From Nitrososphaeraceae archaeon (GTDB taxonomy: Archaea; Thermoproteota; Nitrososphaeria; Nitrososphaerales; Nitrososphaeraceae), in the NCBI GenBank assembly GCA_030038695.1, contig JASHSN010000125.1, forward strand, positions 1 through 5,835: a stretch of 5,835 nucleotides of DNA, read 5' to 3'. The notes below the pieces were generated by a model that worked only from the letters and a program-made list of their open reading frames with translations, was not told the origin of the DNA and did no database searches. The position numbers and the translations under genes were made by a program. The number at the start of each line of letters is the position of its first letter. Positions within the stretch are counted from its first letter, which is position 1. Below, in pieces: positions 1-5,229 of this stretch.

Positions 1-122
1 ATCTTCTAGTATCAAGATATTATTCTAAATTTCGAAATTTAAAGGAGACTATTGCGGAGTATTATAGAACTAAACGTTTCAGATTGGATATAACAAATTA
101 TCTGTTGCGAAGTATAACTTAA
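1..122 (+). CDS. C-terminal end of an unidentified protein (5' partial)
   Basis: The third forward frame is open from the window edge to a TAA at 120-122, giving about 39 residues that include RYYSKFRNLKETIAEYY and end in NYLLRSIT. The mixed, charged, aromatic-rich composition looks like real coding sequence, but the piece is too short for me to assign a family. The stop lies 10 bases from the stop of the convergent ComA-like gene, the tight tail-to-tail spacing of ordinary archaeal gene neighbours. No terminator hairpin is visible between them. The start and any domain lie outside the window. Confidence 0.45.
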   Translation, partial: LLVSRYYSKFRNLKETIAEYYRTKRFRLDITNYLLRSIT

Positions 123-132
123 CGGAATTATG

Positions 133-1203
133 TTAAATGGTATAGAGCCAGTCCGAATGAACTGGAACGTACACTCGCTTCCTTGCATCATCTAGGCTAT
201 TTCTTCCAATTATCAAGCCTTGTAATTTCAGCTCATCAATCGCTCCCTGTACTGTTCTTCTTGGCAGATGGCTTAGACTTATCAAATCACTCTGTTCAAT
301 AGGATGCTTTGTCTTAATAATATAATAAATGAATTTTGCGGCAGGCCCACCCTCCGGGTTCTTACGCAAATATGATACGCCAAAAGCTGCCTTAGTAAGA
401 AATCCTCTACGCTGAGATTCAACTGATGCGACTGATTCTGGATGAATTTCAGCTAAGTTCACTCGCTGTCCAAACTCTGCAATTAAGGCCGATTGTTGAG
501 ATTCCAGTGGAGCTTCGAATATGAAAGTGCTCGGTGGAAATTTTGATGTTATTGCTCCCATAAGGTTCCATTTTATGAGACTTTTTTCGTCATAAATTCC
601 TACGCTGACTCCTTCGTTTGCCTCGAGAACCACCTTATTGCTTCCTAACTTCAAGGCATCGCTAATTTTATATGAAATTTCTTCGGCATTAAGCTGATGC
701 CTAGGATCTTTCCTCCCTACCTTCCATTGAACATCGATACCCAGGGAAGTTATCAAATCCATAATCTTCCTCTTACATTCTATACTTATGTCTATGCTAT
801 TTTCACCAATCTCGATCGTATCAAATCCAATTGCAGCGGCCTCTTTCGCAAATCGTTCCAGTGAATGTTCCAAAATTGCAAATTCAGTAATCGTACTCCC
901 TGTTGATACTCGTACACCTACATCATGATAGAATTTGATTTTCCGCTTCAATAGAGTATCGGAAGCAAGCAATGGGAGTGCAGTATGAATCTTGACTGTA
1001 TCTATAAATGGTGCAAGTATCTCAAAGTTCTCCCTATCAAGGCCCTGAAACCTGTCTATGATATATGTAAGACCCTCTTTTCTTGGTTTTTGTTGGTCTG
1101 CCCGGTTTTTAACCAAATCCTTTAGCAAATTTGGATATATAGCATTAAGCATCATATAAGCGACTGCGCATTTTGTAGTGTTGTTTATAAATACAAAAGA
1201 CAT
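133..1203 (-). CDS. ComA-like phosphosulfolactate synthase fused to a C-terminal winged-helix domain
   Basis: The 356-residue protein has two parts. Residues about 38-275 match the phosphosulfolactate synthase (ComA) family, a TIM-barrel enzyme that adds sulfite to phosphoenolpyruvate as the first step of one coenzyme M route. Visible family landmarks are KPRKEGLTYIID (39-50), IDTVKIHTA (67-75), GVRVSTGSTITEFAI (96-110), GFDTIEIGENSIDIS (126-140), KVGRKDP (161-167), VVLEANEGVSVGIYD (191-205), FIFEAPLESQQSALI (227-241) and VNLAEIHPESV (248-258). Residues about 286-350 read as a MarR-like winged helix, with HLPRRTVQGAIDELKLQGLI (312-331) as recognition helix and start of the wing. Plain ComA enzymes are about 250 residues, so the tail is an added domain. 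From memory the family usually has Glu where this protein has K161, so activity may be altered. The ATG at 1203 is preferred to ATGs at 1155 and 1152 because a TATA box sits about 26 bases upstream. The role is uncertain: enzyme, regulator, or both. Confidence 0.85.
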   Translation of the reverse strand: MSFVFINNTTKCAVAYMMLNAIYPNLLKDLVKNRADQQKPRKEGLTYIIDRFQGLDRENFEILAPFIDTVKIHTALPLLASDTLLKRKIKFYHDVGVRVSTGSTITEFAILEHSLERFAKEAAAIGFDTIEIGENSIDISIECKRKIMDLITSLGIDVQWKVGRKDPRHQLNAEEISYKISDALKLGSNKVVLEANEGVSVGIYDEKSLIKWNLMGAITSKFPPSTFIFEAPLESQQSALIAEFGQRVNLAEIHPESVASVESQRRGFLTKAAFGVSYLRKNPEGGPAAKFIYYIIKTKHPIEQSDLISLSHLPRRTVQGAIDELKLQGLIIGRNSLDDARKRVYVPVHSDWLYTI

Positions 1204-1224
1204 ACAACAGTTAAAAATTACTTT

Positions 1225-1234
1225 GTTATAATTA
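1225..1234 (-). promoter_or_regulatory. TATA box for the ComA-like gene
   Basis: On the minus strand this reads TAATTATAAC, centred about 26 bases before the ATG at 1203. That is the distance expected between an archaeal TATA box and the transcription start, so a leaderless mRNA is predicted. The box overlaps the TAA stop of the upstream Cys-rich gene. The ComA-like gene may therefore have its own promoter even if it is also reached by read-through. Confidence 0.5.
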
Positions 1235-1681
1235 GTCTAGGTTCTTCCTAAACATCTGGGTTTTAGCATTTTGTACAAAAATTTGCTTGTATCGCTCATA
1301 ACTTCCTGGTCCTTCGCTGTTGTTTGAACAACTCTTACAAACACAGTACTCCTCGGAGGTGAATCTTTGAACACACTCATGTAGATACGTGCATTCGTGA
1401 CAACCGGTTTTTGCTCCGCATAAAAAGCATTTTAGATCTAAAATTTGTGGAGGATTAGCCCATGACGGAATCTGATCATTGCTCATAGTATGCTGTAAGA
1501 TTTCTATCTCATTAGTGATGGCACTCTCATCTTTAGTACGTTTACATACCAAATGCTTAGCCGCCCTTACGGAATTAGACCAAAATGCATGACCAGGGGA
1601 GATCTCTTTGTGACAATGGTAACAGGCACTTCTAAACGTAATCAAAATCTGAATCCAATCTGTGACAATTTCTTCTTTCAA
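1232..1681 (-). CDS. Cys-rich putative zinc-binding protein, unknown function
   Basis: The 149-residue protein carries 11 cysteines in two clusters. The N-terminal cluster is CYHC (20-23) followed by KHLVC (C46, with H43), spaced like a treble-clef or LIM-type half finger. The C-terminal cluster is CFLC (85-88), CHEC (94-97), C103 and CVCKSC (113-118), enough for one or two more zinc sites. The linker between them, about residues 50-80, is polar and probably flexible. There is no signal peptide or membrane segment, so a cytosolic role in nucleic-acid or protein contacts is plausible but unproven. The start is TTG at 1681; no ATG occurs before residue 66, an in-frame TAG lies 15 bases upstream, and a T-rich TATA-like box sits about 30 bases upstream. 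The gene ends 28 bases before the ComA-like gene on the same strand, so co-transcription is possible. I recognise the CxxC...G...KHLxC style from small Nitrososphaerales proteins but know no function. Confidence 0.75.
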   Translation of the reverse strand: MKEEIVTDWIQILITFRSACYHCHKEISPGHAFWSNSVRAAKHLVCKRTKDESAITNEIEILQHTMSNDQIPSWANPPQILDLKCFLCGAKTGCHECTYLHECVQRFTSEEYCVCKSCSNNSEGPGSYERYKQIFVQNAKTQMFRKNLD

Positions 1682-1706
1682 CAGACAATACAGCTACCGT
1701 AAAATC

Positions 1707-1715
1707 CTTAAAAAC
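1707..1715 (-). promoter_or_regulatory. Candidate TATA box for the Cys-rich gene
   Basis: The minus strand reads GTTTTTAAG, centred about 30 bases upstream of the TTG start at 1681. This fits a leaderless or near-leaderless archaeal transcript and supports the TTG start. The box is a weak match to the TTTAWATA consensus. Confidence 0.35.
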
Positions 1716-1827
1716 CATTTCATATCACAAATGTTGTCAAGATAATTAAAGATCACCGTACGTTGTGAATAGGTAGGTTGATTGCAATTGCGTACCAGAC
1801 CATGTTCAACGAGAAAGGCTTCTCTAG

Positions 1828-1983
1828 TCAACACCTCTGATTTCCTAGCTCCTCATCAATGGCTAGTGCCTTCTTATGGTAGTCCAATGCCTCATTGCTA
1901 TTACCAATATTCTGGAGTACAAGGCCTATGTTTCTGTAGTGTATTGCAATATTCACCTTATCATTCAGCCACTGTTCTTCCAC
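1828..1983 (-). pseudogene. TPR-repeat protein remnant
   Basis: Read on the minus strand from a GTG at 1983, this stretch encodes about one and a half tetratricopeptide repeats. NIAIHYRNIGLVLQNIGN is helix A and EALDYHKKALAIDEELGN is helix B, followed by QRC and a TGA at 1828-1830. The G-A-L-A-L-G spacing and the IDEELGN ending are diagnostic of the long TPR arrays common in soil ammonia-oxidising archaea. No ATG is present. The same frame is open only to a TGA at 2023-2025, and the next repeat, normally starting GVA, is lost at a probable frameshift near 1830-1835. A neighbouring frame continues as TREAFLVEHGLV, which may be the degraded next helix. I take this as an internal scrap of a once larger TPR gene rather than a functional protein. 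Confidence 0.7.
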
Positions 1984-2080
1984 ACGTCTTAAAAAAACAA
2001 AATTAAAGTGATTTACATATAATCAGTATGTCAAAATAACCCATGCGACAACGCCGGCTGTTACAAAAAAACGTAATCAT

Positions 2081-2100
2081 AAATATAACCTGATATAATG
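2081..2100 (+). promoter_or_regulatory. Candidate TATA boxes of the plus-strand phosphoesterase remnant
   Basis: Two A/T boxes, AAATATAAC (2081-2089) and GATATAATG (2092-2100), lie about 25-45 bases before the ATG at 2125. Either could give a short-leader transcript. They suggest the 5' end of the broken gene was kept together with its promoter. Confidence 0.3.
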
Positions 2101-2124
2101 TCTCTTTATAATTTTAGGCTTTAG

Positions 2125-2908
2125 ATGAATATGATTTCATGCAAAAGTCTCTTGTTATTAATACCCTTGTCAGCTATTTTGATTTTTGGCCCAATCTCAT
2201 CTCCACCTATTACCGCGGCGGCAGCATCTGCTACCAATAGAAGAAATACAACTACGCCTATCAAACACCTAGTTGTCATTTTTCAAGAAAATGTTTCCTT
2301 TGACCATTACTTCGCTAAGAATCCACCTGGCGAACCTAGATTTTCACCATTATCTAACACACCTTCAATAAATGGTCTTACAATTGGTCTCCTGACCAAT
2401 AACACAAATTTGGCAAACCCGTGTCGTCTAGATAAATCTCAAATTGTAACAATAGCCTCATGTGATCCTAATCACGCGTAAACAGCACTACAGAAAGAGA
2501 TGGATGGTGGTCTTATGGATAAATTCGTGCAGAACTCTGCATTATCCATCCAACATTGTGACCCTAAATTAGTAATGGGATACTTCGATGGTAATACTGT
2601 AACAGCGTATACTATGAGCGATAATTTCCATAGTTCTAATATCGATCCTTCTCTTCCAGGTGCTATCAGTCTTGTCACTGGTCAGACCCACGGAGCAACA
2701 CCACGCAATATATCAAAAATAGTAGCCAACGGCCTCGATAGGAGACATAGATTCGATTTACGACGATTGTTCTGCGGCACAAGACAAAACCATATCCATG
2801 ACAGGAAGGAACATAGGAAACTTGATGAATAAAAAAGATATAACCTGGGGATGGTTCGAAGGAGGTTTCAAAGAGGGATATTCTGGTTTGAAGACTGACT
2901 ATATTTAA
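2125..2908 (+). pseudogene. PlcC-type phosphoesterase (phospholipase C / acid phosphatase family), broken copy
   Basis: The first 118 residues start with a secretion signal: a hydrophobic stretch at about residues 9-22, then AAAASA (31-36) as a likely cleavage site. The hallmark KHLVVIFQENVSFDHYF (47-63) of the secreted phosphoesterase family (Pfam Phosphoesterase) follows; members hydrolyse phosphate esters outside the cell. Homology continues past the TAA at 2479-2481 in the same frame: KEMDGGLMDKFVQNSAL, GYFDGNTVTA, YTMSDNFH and SLVTGQTHGATP all match the family. The TAA falls where a Tyr (HAYT) is expected. About six residues (LWNYAQ-like) seem missing between NTVTA and YTMSDN near 2605. 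At about 2733-2742 the frame shifts and the protein continues as GDIDSIYDDCSAAQDKTISM and ITWGWFEGGFKEGYSG, ending at a TAA at 2906-2908. The C-terminal third is absent. With three separate lesions this is a pseudogene. Confidence 0.85.
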
Positions 2909-3090
2909 GCAAACTAGAGAATAGTTCTAAGACTCTTGCCTATAACAAGGTATACGACCGTATTTCCGCCGCGCATACTCTGTCACACATCGAGGATATT
3001 CATCCAATAGCGGGTCATACCTTTACCTGTCCTTCCGTTTTTTCATCGCAGTTGCTCAAGTTCCCAGCACACATATTCTCCATCCCGTTG
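2909..3090. other. Unassigned gap between the two phosphoesterase remnants
   Basis: No recognisable gene is visible here. The plus strand has an open frame running through KLENSSKTLAYNKVYDRIS, and the minus strand has one through YDPLLDEYPRCVTEYARRK. Both look weakly protein-like, but neither has a start, a family resemblance or a promoter. The stretch contains no further phosphoesterase motif in any frame. It may be decayed or foreign sequence between the two remnants. Confidence 0.3.
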
Positions 3091-3447
3091 TTATTTTATG
3101 TTTATTGGCATTCCAGTTGTAGGGTCTAATAATATTGGGTTTTCGGGCTTGTACATGATAAAGTTGAACATACTGTCGATTGGACCTGCTTTGACATCAA
3201 ATGATTGATTTCCTATTCGTCCTAAGCCCCAATTGTATTCAATAAAGCGAAGGATAGATGTCTGGTCAATAAGGGTGTGATCAACAAAGTTTGTCTTTGC
3301 ATAAGGAGAGATGCTTTATAGGCGTTTTTGTTATTGTCGTGGAACTTGCAGTAAAGGCTGATACAGGCTTTACTGATGTAAGCACAGCACTCGAGATAAG
3401 TGAACAAACATTGCAATTGATAAGACTAAAGTTAGTACGCTGTACAT
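3091..3447 (-). pseudogene. Second PlcC-type phosphoesterase, internally deleted copy
   Basis: Two ends of a phosphoesterase are joined with the middle missing. From an ATG at 3447 the minus strand gives a signal-like MYSVLTLVLSIAMFV. After a frameshift it continues as SSAVLTSVKPVSAFTASSTT and then KTPIKHL, the point where the catalytic motif should begin. Instead the sequence jumps, in another frame, at about 3308-3313 to SPYAKTNFVDHTLIDQTSIL, FIEYNWGLGRIGNQSFDVKA and a tail ending MPINIK with TAA at 3091-3093. The last pieces are the family's C-terminal signature (SPYAK.. and FIExNWGLGR). The ENxSFDHYF and GQTHG motifs and all other catalytic regions are absent, so it cannot be an enzyme. 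Its signal region differs from that of the plus-strand copy, so this is a different paralogue rather than the inverted tail of that gene. Confidence 0.8.
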
Positions 3448-3470
3448 CACTAATCACTAGAAATGTAATG

Positions 3471-3569
3471 TTATTTTAAGTTGACACGATACTTCATGTT
3501 GATATCATAGATCTTACTGTATATTTTCTGATTTGGCTTATTACTCAAGTCGTCAATAGATGAAAGTTC
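3471..3569 (-). pseudogene. Short C-terminal remnant of an unidentified gene
   Basis: After an in-frame TAG at 3573-3575 the minus strand is open for about 33 residues, including SSIDDLSNKPNQKIYSKIYD and ending KYRVNLK with TAA at 3471-3473. There is no start codon at the front. The composition resembles the tail of a real protein, and its stop lies 24 bases before the start of the phosphoesterase remnant. I recognise no family. It could be chance, though charged, Cys-free open sequence in this AT-rich DNA leans towards a remnant. Confidence 0.3.
3472..3479 (-). promoter_or_regulatory. Candidate TATA box for the minus-strand phosphoesterase remnant
   Basis: The minus strand reads TTAAAATA, centred about 28 bases upstream of the ATG at 3447, fitting a leaderless archaeal transcript. 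It overlaps the stop codon of the short upstream remnant, the same arrangement as at the ComA-like gene. Confidence 0.35.
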
Positions 3570-3632
3570 CAACTATCGATATGGCGGCATGTATCGTCCT
3601 ATTCCAAACGAAATATTATATACCAACTATCA

Positions 3633-3731
3633 ATGCCTGCTAAAAATATGTTAGGTGAACAAATTGCAGAATTAAGAGGCAAAATAGTTAGCCAAAGTGT
3701 CAATAAGATAAGTTACCGGTATTTCCAATGA
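3633..3731 (+). pseudogene. N-terminal fragment of a small conserved archaeal protein
   Basis: From an ATG at 3633, or at 3648 in frame, the plus strand encodes MLGEQIAELRGKIVSQ and then a few unrelated residues to a TGA at 3729-3731. I remember this beginning (MxGExIAExxGKI) from a family of roughly 150-residue proteins of unknown function common in soil ammonia-oxidising archaea; that identification is from memory. Only about 22 residues survive. The last codons run into the antisense of the 3' end of the secreted-protein pseudogene, which marks the breakpoint at about 3700-3712. An AT-rich box, ATATTATATA (3612-3621), lies upstream and may be the old promoter; its spacing suits the ATG at 3648 better. 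Confidence 0.45.
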
Positions 3732-4564
3732 TAGTTTACGTCAACGGTTATCATGTCGCTGTTATACGGCACCCGCCCATGGCACGAACCAAATGGAGAA
3801 AAATAATCACCACAGTTGCCTTCGCGTGAATTGCTGACAAAATGGATTGGCTCAAGTTCACATTCGTAATTACCACAGTTTGGTTTACTTCCCTGCTTCG
3901 CTTCTATGTCAAACGTGCTGCCATAGTGTACCTTGAACTCCTTGGTCGGTCCCATACAGGGAAAACTGGCGCTACTACTCTTGGTAGCCTCACACGGTCC
4001 AGCCGGGAACGACTCAGTTCTCACTTCTGCTGGGGCCGTAGGCAATTGGTGTAGAAGTTGTGACTGTTGTGATCATATTGTAGTATGCTGGGGACTTCCG
4101 GGAACTCGTGTTGTCGCATTCTGCTCTATTGTAAATCACTACTTTTAAAACCACGTCATGAGGGTTTGGGCTAATAACACATTCGTAGGTTCCTCCTCCG
4201 CTTGTCAGAGCATAACATCCTGGACTATAGCTAGAAGTGCCAAAACCAGGAGGTTCTGATGTGACAGTTACTCGGTACCAGCCAGCTGAATTCAATGTAA
4301 CAGAAGTACCTTTCGATGACCCAAAGAATACCTCTGGTGAAACTTTCGCATCGCCAGTAAACCTAACTACAAAATGTTTCCCGCTGCTTGTGCTTTATCA
4401 TCACAACACGCGAGACGAACTTTCAGTAAGCCAGGAACCTGCGCGTAAACGTATTCATAATTATGAGAAATAGAACTCGTAGCCGCAACCAGTGAAGTAA
4501 CACTAGAGATCACGATCAATATTAAAATAGTTCTAAAGTCTTCCTTAAGAGAATGCTTCAACAT
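3713..4564 (-). pseudogene. Secreted Cys-containing protein of unknown function, two frameshifts
   Basis: The ATG at 4564 opens a signal peptide: positive start, hydrophobic TILILIVISSVTSLVAA at 12-28, and a YVYAQ cleavage region near 39-43. It continues VPGLLKVRLACCDDKAQAAG until the frame is lost at about 4380-4383, next to a GGG run. Resuming one base out of phase gives GKHFVVRFTGDAKVSPEVFF, WYRVTVTSEPPGFGTSSYSP, CYALTSGGGTYECV and VVLKVVIYNRAECDN. At about 4043-4048 the frame returns to the original one and continues as PTAPAEVRTESFPAGPCEAT, FKVHYGSTFDIEAKQ and NYHWKYR with TAA at 3713-3715. All three segments read as real protein, so this is one gene of about 283 codons carrying a one-base loss and a compensating one-base gain. 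The product would be an extracellular beta-rich protein with several cysteines, probably disulfide-bonded. I know no function. Sequencing error is an alternative to decay. Confidence 0.7.
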
Positions 4565-4584
4565 GATCTACAGTTTAGTATATT

Positions 4585-4621
4585 AGCACACAGATCTATA
4601 TTTAACATATATCTGTGTGCT
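4585..4621. repeat. Perfect 11-bp inverted repeat with AT-rich spacer
   Basis: AGCACACAGAT at 4585-4595 and its exact reverse complement ATCTGTGTGCT at 4611-4621 flank a 15-base spacer. The palindrome lies 21-57 bases upstream of the secreted-protein start at 4564, and the spacer contains GTTAAATATAG on the minus strand, a good TATA candidate. A dimeric regulator bound here would cover the promoter, so an operator is the simplest reading. A hairpin or the tip of a decayed small transposable element is also possible. Confidence 0.55.
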
Positions 4622-4717
4622 GAACCAGCTGAATTGGCGGGCTTACGTTCTGGATCAAACATAACTGATATTTAACATATATGTCAATCATAACTGATAT
4701 TTAACATATATCTGTGT
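4598..4717. repeat. Three copies of an AT-rich direct repeat
   Basis: The 15-mer ATATTTAACATATAT occurs at 4598-4612, 4668-4682 and 4697-4711. The second and third copies are part of an identical 22-base block starting ATAACTG (4661-4682 and 4690-4711), a 29-base period. The first and third copies are followed by CTGTGT (4613-4618 and 4712-4717). The patch is non-coding. It could be a set of binding sites, a decayed element end, or slippage-prone AT sequence. Confidence 0.6.
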
Positions 4718-4793
4718 CTATATATATATTAATTTAAGAATCTATAAAGATATCATAAAGTTATCTGGAAATCATACTGCCGTCTCATCTGAT

Positions 4794-4991
4794 CTACCTT
4801 GATACTCCATTCTTTCTAATGTCAAGGATGCCTAACAGGAAAGGTGTCTTTACAGTTGCAGGTGGTCCTATGAATAGCAAGTTATAATTGTCTTCGGCAT
4901 CTAATACTCGTCTTACTATATCCTTTATATCGTCATATCCTTCTATAATCCCAAAATTCAACCTCTTGGTGGAATAGATGTAAGAACTTCC
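4794..4991 (-). pseudogene. AAA+ ATPase fragment with a damaged Walker A motif
   Basis: The minus strand encodes about 65 residues, including FGIIEGYDDIKDIVRRVLDA and NYNLLFIGPP. These match the start of an archaeal AAA+ ATPase domain (RuvB- or MoxR-like in style). The nucleotide-binding loop at 4846-4869 reads GPPATVKT where GPPATGKT is expected, so the glycine before the key Lys is Val. KTPFLLGILDIRKNG follows, then a TAG at 4794-4796 where Walker B and the rest of the domain should come. The 5' side has no ATG and abuts the stop of the small membrane-protein gene (4992-4994), in the same frame. With its front, Walker B, sensor and arginine-finger regions missing, it cannot hydrolyse ATP. 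I regard it as a broken remnant of a once complete gene. Confidence 0.65.
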
Positions 4992-5219
4992 TCATGATTT
5001 GGCTAGACCTGCCACTAATGCTAGGCCACATGCGGGAATTCCCAATGTCCCAAAGATATTCGAAGTGGAAACTTGAGCAGAAAGTGATTGGAACCATACA
5101 ATATTATCATTTCCCACTCTATTCCACTCAACATGTCCTTGGAGATATTGACGCGCCTGCATCCATTGAATAACTAGGAACGCAGCACCAAAAAAAGAAC
5201 TTTTTAGCTTATATCTCAT
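4992..5219 (-). CDS. Small two-helix membrane protein, unknown function
   Basis: Starting at the ATG at 5219, the product is 75 residues with two hydrophobic stretches. SFFGAAFLVIQWM (8-20) is a short first helix and NIFGTLGIPACGLALVAGLA (54-73) is a clear second one. They are linked by a polar segment containing GHVEWNRVGNDNIVWF (28-43) that probably faces one side of the membrane. The frame is also open upstream to an ATG at 5285, but that extension would be antisense to the ABM protein, so the 5219 start is preferred. The start lies 10 bases from the divergent ABM start. The amino-acid pattern looks conserved rather than random, but I do not recognise the family. No lesion is visible; it may be one of the few intact genes here. 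Confidence 0.5.
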   Translation of the reverse strand: MRYKLKSSFFGAAFLVIQWMQARQYLQGHVEWNRVGNDNIVWFQSLSAQVSTSNIFGTLGIPACGLALVAGLAKS

Positions 5220-5229
5220 TATAGTAACA

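Noticed and set aside
1782..2006. Plus-strand open frame of 74 codons.
   Set aside because: It is antisense to the recognisable TPR remnant, and its Cys/His/Tyr-rich product resembles no protein.
2472..2678. Minus-strand open frame of 68 codons.
   Set aside because: It is antisense to clear phosphoesterase motifs (GYFDGNTVTA, YTMSDN).
3222..3479. Open frames on both strands over the second phosphoesterase remnant.
   Set aside because: They are out of frame with the recognisable signal-peptide and C-terminal phosphoesterase segments and match nothing.
3842..4148. Two overlapping plus-strand open frames.
   Set aside because: Both are antisense to the secreted-protein gene, which has a signal peptide and coherent sequence on the minus strand.
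4380..4383. Programmed ribosomal frameshift in the secreted-protein gene.
   Set aside because: There is no long slippery run or evident stimulatory structure, and neighbouring genes are plainly decayed, so mutation or sequencing error is simpler.
4237..4473. Plus-strand open frame of 78 codons.
   Set aside because: It is antisense to the segment where the secreted protein crosses its first frameshift; the minus reading is far more protein-like.
4585..4717. CRISPR array.
   Set aside because: There are only three short, irregularly spaced, AT-rich copies, no unique spacers of regular length, and no cas genes.
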